Origin: UMGS1474 sp050946775
Lineage (GTDB): Bacteria; Bacillota; Clostridia; Oscillospirales; Acutalibacteraceae
Length of the DNA: 20,082 bases
Assembly: GCA_050946775.1 (NCBI GenBank)
Contig: JBMNVL010000025.1
Span: 1 to 20,082 of the forward strand
Reading direction: 5' to 3'
In this document: one piece after another, positions 8,048 through 14,243 of the stretch
How the letters are laid out: the number at the start of each line of letters is the position of its first letter
Numbering within the stretch: position 1 is the stretch's first letter
Translations under genes and position numbers: made by a program
Notes under the pieces: generated by a model
The model's database searches: none
What the model was told of the DNA's origin: nothing
Seen by the model: only the letters and a program-made list of their open reading frames with translations

Positions 8048-9943
8048 TTATTGGGCGGCGATCCGTTTTTTCGCCGCCAGAGCGATCGCCGCCACCGCCG
8101 CGATCATCAGGCAAACCGCCGTCAAGGGCGTTTCCTCGCCGGTGGGCGGCGTGGGCTGAGCGGCGTCGGTCGCCGCCGGTCCGGTCGCCGTCGGCTCGTC
8201 CGTTGCCTCCGGTTTGGTCGCGTCCGTATCGTCCGTCTGGGCAGGCTCGGTCGGCTCCGCGGGCTGTTTGACGTTTTGGATCGCAAACAACTTGCCCGAG
8301 TCGTTGGTGTAGTACAGCGTCCCGTCTTCATCCACGATGGCGCTGGTCATGCAATAGTTCTGCCCTTCCCCTTCGGGAACGAACAGCTCCCGCGCGGCGT
8401 CCTCGTCCGCCCGCCAGACGTACAGTCCGCCGGGGGTGGTGTTGGCGGTAAAGTAGACGGCGACGCTGTCCCCGTTATCGCAGACCAGCGGCGACGCCTG
8501 CACCGCGGCCGGAGCCGACACGGTTTTGTCCACCGCCATGGTATCCAGATCAATCCGCGCCACCACGCCGGTGTAATCGGCATTATTGCCGCCGACGTAG
8601 GCCTTGCCCTGATACACGGCGGGCGTCGAGGTGGACGCCGCCGCAAAGGCGACCTTGCCGGTTTCGCTCAAACGGCCGTTTGCAAAGGCGATCCGGTGCA
8701 GCGTGCCGGCGCCGTCGGCGACCACCGCCGTGCCGTCTTCCAGAGCCACCAATCCGCTGCGCACCCGTGCCCCGAAATCCAACCGCGAAAGCTCGTCGCC
8801 GGTGGCGGCGTCCAGCGCCAGCAGGATGCCGTCGTCCCCGGCGATCACCAGCGCACCGTCCATCATAAGCGCGCCGCTCCAGTAATAGCCGGCGTTTTGG
8901 TTGGCGTATTCCCATTTTACCGCACCGGTTGCGGCGTCTACGCAGCGGATCACGCCGTAATAAGAACTCGTCCAGTCGGCGCAGGCGGTGGCGTAATACA
9001 CCTTGCCGTCAGCGGCCAGCGGCACCGACAGCGCCTGATGCTCCATCTCGTTATACGGGGCAGGTGCGTCGGTGACCCACAAAGTCTGCAGGGTATCGAC
9101 CGCCAACGCCTGCAGACGGCCGTCGGTATGGGGCACGTAGATCGCGCCGTCGTCGTAGGTGATATAGGCGTAATAGGTGATCTTGGCCGCCAGATCGCCC
9201 TGCCGGACGATCTGCCCGTCGGCGTCCAGCGCCGTCAGCTTGTCGCCGATGATGATGAAGATCTCGTCCCCGACGATCAGGGGATTGGAAAGTCCGGTGT
9301 ACCAGTCGGCGGGATCCTTCAGGTCGGCCACCCATTTGGCCGCCGCGTCATCCGGCGTCTGAGGCGCCGCCACGTCCAGCGCGGCGTTGCCGGCGCCCCG
9401 GAAGGACGGCCACCAGGCCGCGATCCCCTGCGGGCGCTCAACCGGCTGTGCGGGCGGATCGAGAACGATGTCGGTGTAATCGACGATCCGGCTGTCGGAC
9501 GAAAAATCGTCGGTAAACAGCCACTGGACGTGATCCCCGTCGGCCACGACGTACTCGCCGGCGCTGACGGCGCCCATTTTGCCGTTGACGCCGTACGTCC
9601 AGCCGCCGTTCCAGTCGGCGGCTTCCACCGTTTGTCCCTGCGGGGTGGTGACGCTCGTCAGATAGTCGCCGTACGCCGATTCCTCGATGTGGTAGGTGTA
9701 CCCCGCCGCATCCAGCACCTGCTTAAAGACGTCCATCACGGTAGCGCCTTTGTCGGCGGTGTAGGGCACCTTGTCCATCCAGGTAACGTAGTCGACGTGC
9801 GCGCCGTCCAGATGGGGCTTGTCCCCCACCAGCGTGAACACGCCGCTGACGGTGCCCGCTTCGGCGACCGCCGCCGGCAGCAGGCTGATCGCCAGCAAAG
9901 CGACCAGCAGCAACGAGGTGATGCGTTGACACAAGTTTTTCAT
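8048..9943 (-). CDS. Secreted DUF4430 + PQQ-like beta-propeller protein with sortase-type C-terminus
   Basis: This 631-residue surface protein has a signal peptide (1-29, cut probably after AVAEA) and a DUF4430 domain (about 45-145) with GGWTYGVNGKMG (113-124) and VADGDHVQWLFTDD (133-146). A PQQ-like beta-propeller follows (about 175-556) with repeated V(D/L)xxTG and GxxY blade motifs such as VIRCVDAATGAVKWEY (331-346) and LLALDAATGDE (374-384). A Pro/Thr/Glu linker (560-597) leads to TPPTG (598-602), a hydrophobic segment (606-624) and KKR (625-627), the layout of a cell-wall sorting signal. ATG at 9943 has AGGAGT ten bases upstream. It is the first gene after the cobalamin riboswitch. I infer a wall-anchored corrinoid receptor; the combination resembles intrinsic factor plus BtuG but homology to BtuG is not shown. 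A redox PQQ enzyme is an alternative, though it lacks obvious dehydrogenase features. Confidence 0.85.
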   Translation of the reverse strand: MKNLCQRITSLLLVALLAISLLPAAVAEAGTVSGVFTLVGDKPHLDGAHVDYVTWMDKVPYTADKGATVMDVFKQVLDAAGYTYHIEESAYGDYLTSVTTPQGQTVEAADWNGGWTYGVNGKMGAVSAGEYVVADGDHVQWLFTDDFSSDSRIVDYTDIVLDPPAQPVERPQGIAAWWPSFRGAGNAALDVAAPQTPDDAAAKWVADLKDPADWYTGLSNPLIVGDEIFIIIGDKLTALDADGQIVRQGDLAAKITYYAYITYDDGAIYVPHTDGRLQALAVDTLQTLWVTDAPAPYNEMEHQALSVPLAADGKVYYATACADWTSSYYGVIRCVDAATGAVKWEYANQNAGYYWSGALMMDGALVIAGDDGILLALDAATGDELSRLDFGARVRSGLVALEDGTAVVADGAGTLHRIAFANGRLSETGKVAFAAASTSTPAVYQGKAYVGGNNADYTGVVARIDLDTMAVDKTVSAPAAVQASPLVCDNGDSVAVYFTANTTPGGLYVWRADEDAARELFVPEGEGQNYCMTSAIVDEDGTLYYTNDSGKLFAIQNVKQPAEPTEPAQTDDTDATKPEATDEPTATGPAATDAAQPTPPTGEETPLTAVCLMIAAVAAIALAAKKRIAAQ

Positions 9944-9990
9944 ACCGTTGACACTCCTTTGTTTGTTCTTGCGCCAAAGGCATGGACAAG

Positions 9991-10024
9991 AAAAAAGCGC
10001 TTTTCCGCATTCCCGGAAAAGCGC
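9991..10024 (-). terminator. Riboswitch expression-platform terminator
   Basis: Minus strand: a perfect 11-bp stem GCGCTTTTCCG/CGGAAAAGCGC with a 6-base loop followed by six U residues. It lies between the cobalamin aptamer and the first start codon (9943), leaving just enough downstream leader for the ribosome binding site. This indicates control by transcription termination when cobalamin is bound. I could not identify the antiterminator pairing by eye. Confidence 0.85.
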
Positions 10025-10154
10025 AACGACCCAAACCCGTCCCGGTGCGAACGGTCGACCGACCCGGTGCAGAACCGGCCGGCCACCCGTTTCACCGAAA
10101 CGCGCTTGCCATCGTCTGCACTCTCCCTCGCCCAAGACTTTCGACGCAACAACA

Positions 10155-10312
10155 CACGGCAGGTCTCCTGACTTATGACGCGGACAGATCCTGCCCGACC
10201 GGCACCGCCTTCTCAAGGGAGTGACAACGTCCCCTCAATGGCTTCATAGCGCCGGTATCCGTCAAATACAGTAATGGCGGTTGTTCCGGATTCGAACCGG
10301 ATTCCCTTTTGA
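10155..10312 (-). ncRNA. Cobalamin riboswitch
   Basis: Minus strand. The 3' B12 box AAGTCAGGAGACCTGCCG (10157-10174) fits the consensus completely. The 5' conserved AAAAGGGAATCCGG (10297-10310), followed by the CCGGTTCGAATCCGG hairpin and the ACCGCCATTACTGTA segment, are the other hallmark parts. The central GCCATTG (10236-10242) replaces the more usual GCCACTG. About 130 nt separate the aptamer from the terminator at 9991-10024; that stretch contains several small GC hairpins (for example CGTTTC/GAAACG and CCGGT/ACCGG). It should switch off the downstream B12-uptake operon when cobalamin is plentiful. Confidence 0.93.
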
Positions 10313-10366
10313 TCTACTCAGTCAACAACTTTTCAAACCGTATGTTGGTATTCATTTGTCGGTGGC

Positions 10367-10395
10367 ATTGTATCATATTTTGCCGCGCGACGCAA
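10367..10395 (-). promoter_or_regulatory. Promoter of the cobalamin ECF operon
   Basis: Minus-strand -10 TACAAT (10367-10372) with an upstream TGA (extended -10), 17-base spacer and a weak -35 TTGCGT (10390-10395). It starts the leader about 50 nt before the aptamer. It is back to back with the MATE promoter, the two -35 elements being 18 bp apart. Confidence 0.6.
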
Positions 10396-10413
10396 GAGGT
10401 TTTGCAAAACCGT

Positions 10414-10442
10414 TTGCCGGATCGCGTATTTTGTGGTATACT
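10414..10442 (+). promoter_or_regulatory. Promoter of the MATE gene
   Basis: Plus-strand -35 TTGCCG (10414-10419), 17-base spacer and -10 TATACT (10437-10442) preceded by TGG, an extended -10. The leader to the TTG start is only about 25 nt, with AAGGAAG just upstream of the start. Confidence 0.65.
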
Positions 10443-10473
10443 GATGGACGATTTACGCAAGGAAGTGTAAACG

Positions 10474-11820
10474 TTGAACCATAATTTGACCGAAGGGAAT
10501 CCCCGCCGGGTGCTGTGGCGGTATTCCACCCCCATGTTTCTCAGCGTGGTGTTCCAACAGCTATACAGCATTGCCGACAGTATGATCGCCGGGCGTTTTG
10601 CCCAAAACGGCGAAGACGCGCTGGCGGCTATCGGCGCGTCCTACCCCATCACCATGATCTTTATGGCCATCGCCGTGGGCAGCAACGTCGGGTGTGTGGT
10701 GGTGATTTCCCACTTGTTCGGCGCCAGGCGATACCGGGATCTGAAAAGCGCGGTTTCCACCATGATGATCGCCTCCCTGATCCTGTCCGCCGCCCTGACG
10801 GGGATCGGACTGATCTTCAACCCCGGCATGATGGCGCTGATCCGGACGCCGGACAACATCTTCGCCGACGGGCAGCTGTATCTGGGTATCTATATCGGCG
10901 GATTCGCTTTCCTGTTTTTGTACAACGTCTGCACCGGGATCTTTCAGTCGCTGGGCGATTCCAAAACGCCCCTGTATTTCCTGATCGGCTCGTCGGTGGG
11001 CAACATCGCGCTGGATTGGCTGTTCGTGGCGGTCTTCCATTGGGACGTGGCCGGTGTGGCGTGGGCGACCTTTTTGGCGCAGGGGGTCGCCTGCGTGCTG
11101 GCGCTGCTGACCTTGCGCCGCCGGATCGCCGCGCTGCCCAGCGAAGGCCGCTACACCCGCTTTTCGTGGGTGATGCTCGGTCAGATCGCCCGCATCGCCA
11201 TCCCCAGCATCCTCCAGCAAAGCTTTGTGTCGGTGGGCAATATCCTGATCCAGGGGCTGATCAACAGCTGCGGCTCGGCGGTGATCGCCGGATATTCCGC
11301 CGCTGTAAAGTTAAATACCTTTACAATTACCTCTTTCTCCACCTTGTCCAACGGGGTTTCGGGGTTTGCCGCCCAAAATCTCGGCGCCGGACGGATGGAT
11401 CGCGCCAGGCAGGGCTACCGCGCCGGACTGGGGATGGGGCTGATTTTGGCGGTGCCGTTTTTCGTGGTGCTGTTTTTCTTCCGCGAGGAGATGATCCGGG
11501 CGTTTATGACCGATCACAGTGCGCTGGCGCTGGAAACCGGCGCCGCCTTCTTGCGGATGGTGACGCCGTTTTATTTCGTGATCCCCATCAAGATCATTAC
11601 CGACGGGATGATGCGGGGCGCCGGCGCCATGATCGCCTTTATGACCTCGACCTTTTCCGATCTGATCCTGCGGGTGGCGCTCTCCTTCTGGCTGTTCGAC
11701 AAAATGGGAACCGACGGCATCTGGCTGTCCTGGCCGATCGGATGGGTGATCTCCACCGGCGTGGTGCTGGCGTTTTATATCAGCGGCTACTGGAAACGCA
11801 AAAGCGCCGTCACGGCGTGA
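10474..11820 (+). CDS. MATE-family efflux transporter
   Basis: MATE proteins export cationic drugs or metabolites by sodium or proton antiport in the cytoplasmic membrane. This 448-residue, roughly 12-segment protein shows the two-lobe MATE pattern: N-lobe with FQQLYSIADSMIAGRF and ALAAIGASYPI, the FQSLGDSKTPLYFL stretch typical of Firmicutes members, and a C-lobe with IPSILQQSFVSVGNI and GVSGFAAQNLGAG. The start is TTG at 10474 with AAGGAAG eight bases upstream; no better start fits. The gene is divergent from the cobalamin operon, so a link to it is only positional. There is no terminator after the stop, so transcripts may run into the tRNA gene and end at 11994-12032. Substrate is unknown. 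A short AT-rich inverted repeat lies inside the gene at 11304-11325. Confidence 0.93.
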   Translation: MNHNLTEGNPRRVLWRYSTPMFLSVVFQQLYSIADSMIAGRFAQNGEDALAAIGASYPITMIFMAIAVGSNVGCVVVISHLFGARRYRDLKSAVSTMMIASLILSAALTGIGLIFNPGMMALIRTPDNIFADGQLYLGIYIGGFAFLFLYNVCTGIFQSLGDSKTPLYFLIGSSVGNIALDWLFVAVFHWDVAGVAWATFLAQGVACVLALLTLRRRIAALPSEGRYTRFSWVMLGQIARIAIPSILQQSFVSVGNILIQGLINSCGSAVIAGYSAAVKLNTFTITSFSTLSNGVSGFAAQNLGAGRMDRARQGYRAGLGMGLILAVPFFVVLFFFREEMIRAFMTDHSALALETGAAFLRMVTPFYFVIPIKIITDGMMRGAGAMIAFMTSTFSDLILRVALSFWLFDKMGTDGIWLSWPIGWVISTGVVLAFYISGYWKRKSAVTA

Positions 11821-11859
11821 GACCTGTGGCAAAAAGTTTTAAAAGAATAAAAATTTCCC

Positions 11860-11888
11860 TTGACAACCGTCAGCATAGTCGCTATAAT
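11860..11888 (+). promoter_or_regulatory. Consensus promoter of tRNA-Arg
   Basis: TTGACA (11860-11865), exactly 17 bases, TATAAT (11883-11888): a perfect housekeeping promoter. The start site would be near 11895, where a small hairpin GTTGCT/AGCAAC (11895-11911) begins just before the tRNA. Confidence 0.93.
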
Positions 11889-11916
11889 AGTAGCGTTGCT
11901 TTCAGAGCAACGATTT

Positions 11917-11993
11917 GCGCTGCTAGCTCAGTTGGATAGAGTGCTTGACTACGAATCAAGAGGTCAGGGGTTCGAATCCCTTGCAGCGCGCCA
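11917..11993 (+). tRNA. tRNA-Arg (anticodon ACG)
   Basis: A full cloverleaf of 77 nt: acceptor GCGCTGC/GCAGCGC, D arm with AGCTCAGTTGGATAGAG, anticodon stem CTTGA/TCAAG with loop CTACGAA, T loop TTCGAAT, discriminator G and an encoded CCA (11991-11993). The ACG anticodon is expected to be edited to ICG and read CGN arginine codons. Own promoter and own terminator. Confidence 0.97.
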
Positions 11994-12032
11994 AAATCCC
12001 GATCTCCGCAAAAGCGGGGATCGGGATTTTTT
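11994..12032 (+). terminator. tRNA-Arg terminator
   Basis: Immediately after CCA: a 16-bp stem (AAATCCCGATCTCCGC with GCGGGGATCGGGATTT, one G-U pair), AAAA loop, then a run of U. A strong intrinsic terminator that would also stop read-through from the MATE gene. Confidence 0.92.
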
Positions 12033-12039
12033 GTGGGCA

Positions 12040-12052
12040 CAAGGGATTCGAA
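12040..12052 (-). repeat. Inverted copy of the tRNA T-arm
   Basis: CAAGGGATTCGAA (12040-12052) is the exact reverse complement of TTCGAATCCCTTG (11971-11983) in the tRNA-Arg T arm and acceptor side. It lies just beyond the tRNA terminator in a 70-bp stretch with no other recognisable content. Confidence 0.6.
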
Positions 12053-12100
12053 ACGAACTCCAAGCGCCGGCGACCGAAGGGAGCACGGGGTTTTTGCGGC

Positions 12101-12138
12101 AAAAAAGCACGCGTTGAAAAATTCAACGCGTGCTTTTT
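12101..12138. terminator. Bidirectional terminator closing the purine operon
   Basis: A perfect 12-bp stem (GCACGCGTTGAA/TTCAACGCGTGC, 3-base loop) flanked by A and T runs on both sides. On the minus strand it ends the xpt-ABC operon just after the last permease stop at 12146; on the plus strand it backs up the tRNA terminator. Confidence 0.9.
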
Positions 12139-12145
12139 GATTGCG

Positions 12146-13126
12146 TCACCTTTCCTCCCGGAAATAGGACAGGCCGAGGTGAGCTGGGGGTTGGTTTTCC
12201 CGTTTCTTGCGCATGCTGGTGATGACCAGCACGATGATGGTGACCACATAGGGCAGCATCTGGATGAGCGGGATCATCTGCATGGGAACGTTGATGTAGT
12301 TGAACAGGATGTACAACGCGCCGAACAGGTACGATCCGGCAATCGCCACGGTGGGTTTCCAGGTGGCGAAGATGACGATGGCGATGGCCAGCCATCCCCG
12401 GTCGCCAAAGCCGTTGTTGGACCAGATGCCGTTGGCGTAGTCCATCACGTAATACAGTCCGCCCAGTCCGGCGATCATCCCGCCCAGACAGGTGGACAGA
12501 TATTTGTACCGGCTGACGTTGATACCGGCGGCATCCGCCGTGGCGGGGTTTTCCCCTACCGCCCGCAGATGCAGACCCACCCGGGTGCGTTTGAGGATGA
12601 TCCCGACAATCACCGCGATCACCACCGCCAGATACACCATAAACCCGTAGGAGAAAAAGAGCTGTCCCACCGGGCCCATACTTTCGGCGAAGGGCAAGGA
12701 CGTTTTATACGCCCGGGCGATCTTGACCAGTGACAGATAGGGCACGTCGCTTTTGAGAATCTTGATCAGCGAGCCGCCGAAGAAGTTGCCGAAGCCGACG
12801 CCGAAGGTGGTGATCGCCAGACCGGTAACGTTCTGATTGGCCCGCAGGGTGACGGTGAGGAAGCAATACAGCAGCGATACCAGCAGCGAACCGATCAGGC
12901 AGCACAGCAGCGGGATCAGCACCGCCAAAAACGGGTTGACCGCGCCGCCGCCGTTTTGGTAGAAAAAGCCGCCGATGACCCCCGAGATGGCGCCGATATA
13001 CATGATACCGGGGATACCGAGGTTCAGGTTGCCGGATTTTTCGGTCAGGATCTCGCCGGTGGCGCCGTACAAAAGAGGGGTGCCCTGCATGATGGCCTGA
13101 CGGAGAAAAACAAAGATCGTACCCAT
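12146..13126 (-). CDS. Nucleoside ABC transporter permease 2 (BMP-type importer)
   Basis: A 326-residue integral membrane protein of the BPD_transp_2 permease family, similar to B. subtilis NupQ/YufQ by architecture. Features are an N-terminal QGTPLLYGATGEILTEKSG segment, the NLGIPGIMYIGAISG motif, many hydrophobic segments, and the conserved cytoplasmic coupling region LRAVGENPATADAAGINVSRYK (about 200-221). The C-terminus is short and basic. ATG at 13126 begins one base after the stop of permease 1 (TGATATG), with GAGGGA just upstream. Last gene of the operon, followed by a terminator. It should pair with the upstream permease to form the heterodimeric pore for nucleosides. Family certain, exact substrate inferred from the purine riboswitch and xpt. 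Confidence 0.93.
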   Translation of the reverse strand: MGTIFVFLRQAIMQGTPLLYGATGEILTEKSGNLNLGIPGIMYIGAISGVIGGFFYQNGGGAVNPFLAVLIPLLCCLIGSLLVSLLYCFLTVTLRANQNVTGLAITTFGVGFGNFFGGSLIKILKSDVPYLSLVKIARAYKTSLPFAESMGPVGQLFFSYGFMVYLAVVIAVIVGIILKRTRVGLHLRAVGENPATADAAGINVSRYKYLSTCLGGMIAGLGGLYYVMDYANGIWSNNGFGDRGWLAIAIVIFATWKPTVAIAGSYLFGALYILFNYINVPMQMIPLIQMLPYVVTIIVLVITSMRKKRENQPPAHLGLSYFREER

Positions 13127-13127
13127 A

Positions 13128-14243
13128 TCAGCGTCCCTCCTCTATGACCGCTGCAGCCTTGCGACGCCGGCTGAAATGCACCTGATAGTGGATGAAAAAT
13201 TCGCACCCGATGATGAAGAAGAGGATGATGCCGGTCAGGATATCGGCGAAATCGCCGTTGAGGCCGAATTTCGAGGTGACCTCGTCGGCGCCGCGCGCCA
13301 GAAACACCAGCAGCAGCGAGGTGAAGATCATCGTCAGCGGGTTGAATTTGGCCAGCCACGACACCATGATGGCGGTAAAGCCACGGCCGTCGACCAGATT
13401 GGAGTCGATCGAGTGGGACGATCCGCCCACCAAAAGCAGTCCGGCGATGCCGCAGATCGCGCCCGAAAGCGCCATGGTCCGCAAGATGACTTTTTTGACG
13501 TTGATGCCGATATACCGGGCGGTGTTTTCGCTTTCGCCCACCACCGAGATCTCATAGCCGTGCTTGGTATACTGCAAATAGATGTACATCATCACGGTGA
13601 TGACCGCGACGATCAGAATATTGAGCAGATATTTGACCCCGAAGATCTCCGGGAACCAGCCGTGAGTCAGCAGATCCGGGCCGACCACGTTGGAGCCGCT
13701 CTTGTCCGCCACTTTGAGGAAGTACTCGATCAACTGGATGGCGACGTAGTTCATCATCAGGGTAAACAGCGTCTCGTTGGTGCCCCAATGGGCTTTGAAA
13801 AACGCCGGGATCAAGCCCCAGATCATCCCCGCCAGGATGGCGCAGACCGTCATAATGAGGATCAGCAGTCCGTCGGGCACCTTGCCGCCCAGCACCAGCA
13901 TACACACCGCCGTGGACAGGCAGCCGATCAGCACCTGTCCCTCGGCGCCGGTGTTCCAAAACCGCATCCGGAAGGCCGGCGTGACCGCCAGCGAGACGCA
14001 CAGCAGGAAAGCGACGTCGTGGATGGTGACCAGCGTCCGTCCGGCACCGAAGGCGCCGTGGAACACGGTGGCGAACAGGGACAGCGGATCGTCGCCGGTC
14101 AGCACCTTGGTAACGACGGCGCAGACGACCAACGCCAGCAAAATGGCCGCCGCCCGCACCAAAATGGCGGTTTTCAGCGGCACGCCGGTCCGCTTGGAGA
14201 TATAAACCAGCGGCTCGCGGGTGTGTTTTGCGGCTTTGCTCAT
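13128..14243 (-). CDS. Nucleoside ABC transporter permease 1 (BMP-type importer)
   Basis: A 371-residue membrane protein of the same permease family, NupP/YufP-like. It begins MSKAAKHTREPLVYISKRTG, a basic cytoplasmic N-terminus, followed by hydrophobic segments. It has FRMRFWNTGAEGQVLIG, the equivalent of the NIGAEGQ motif of this family, WGTNETLFTLMMNYVA, and the coupling region VVGESENTARYIGINVKKV. ATG at 14243 overlaps the ATPase stop (ATGA), so the two are translationally coupled, with AAGGA only a few bases before the start. It forms the pore with permease 2. Nothing is truncated. Substrate assignment as purine nucleoside comes from operon context. Confidence 0.93.
   Translation of the reverse strand: MSKAAKHTREPLVYISKRTGVPLKTAILVRAAAILLALVVCAVVTKVLTGDDPLSLFATVFHGAFGAGRTLVTIHDVAFLLCVSLAVTPAFRMRFWNTGAEGQVLIGCLSTAVCMLVLGGKVPDGLLILIMTVCAILAGMIWGLIPAFFKAHWGTNETLFTLMMNYVAIQLIEYFLKVADKSGSNVVGPDLLTHGWFPEIFGVKYLLNILIVAVITVMMYIYLQYTKHGYEISVVGESENTARYIGINVKKVILRTMALSGAICGIAGLLLVGGSSHSIDSNLVDGRGFTAIMVSWLAKFNPLTMIFTSLLLVFLARGADEVTSKFGLNGDFADILTGIILFFIIGCEFFIHYQVHFSRRRKAAAVIEEGR

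Noticed and set aside
8048..9943. PQQ-dependent dehydrogenase
   Set aside because: The blades have PQQ-like repeat motifs, but the DUF4430 domain, sortase-type tail and cobalamin riboswitch point to a binding protein; I saw no evidence for a catalytic site, though I cannot exclude it by eye.
10285..10312. A tRNA-like T arm (CCGGTTCGAATCCGG on the minus strand)
   Set aside because: It lies inside the cobalamin riboswitch directly after the conserved AAAAGGGAA element; no acceptor, D or anticodon arms surround it.
11945..12733. A plus-strand protein starting inside the tRNA gene
   Set aside because: The frame runs through the tRNA, two terminators and then antisense to the permease gene; no ribosome binding site and no family resemblance.
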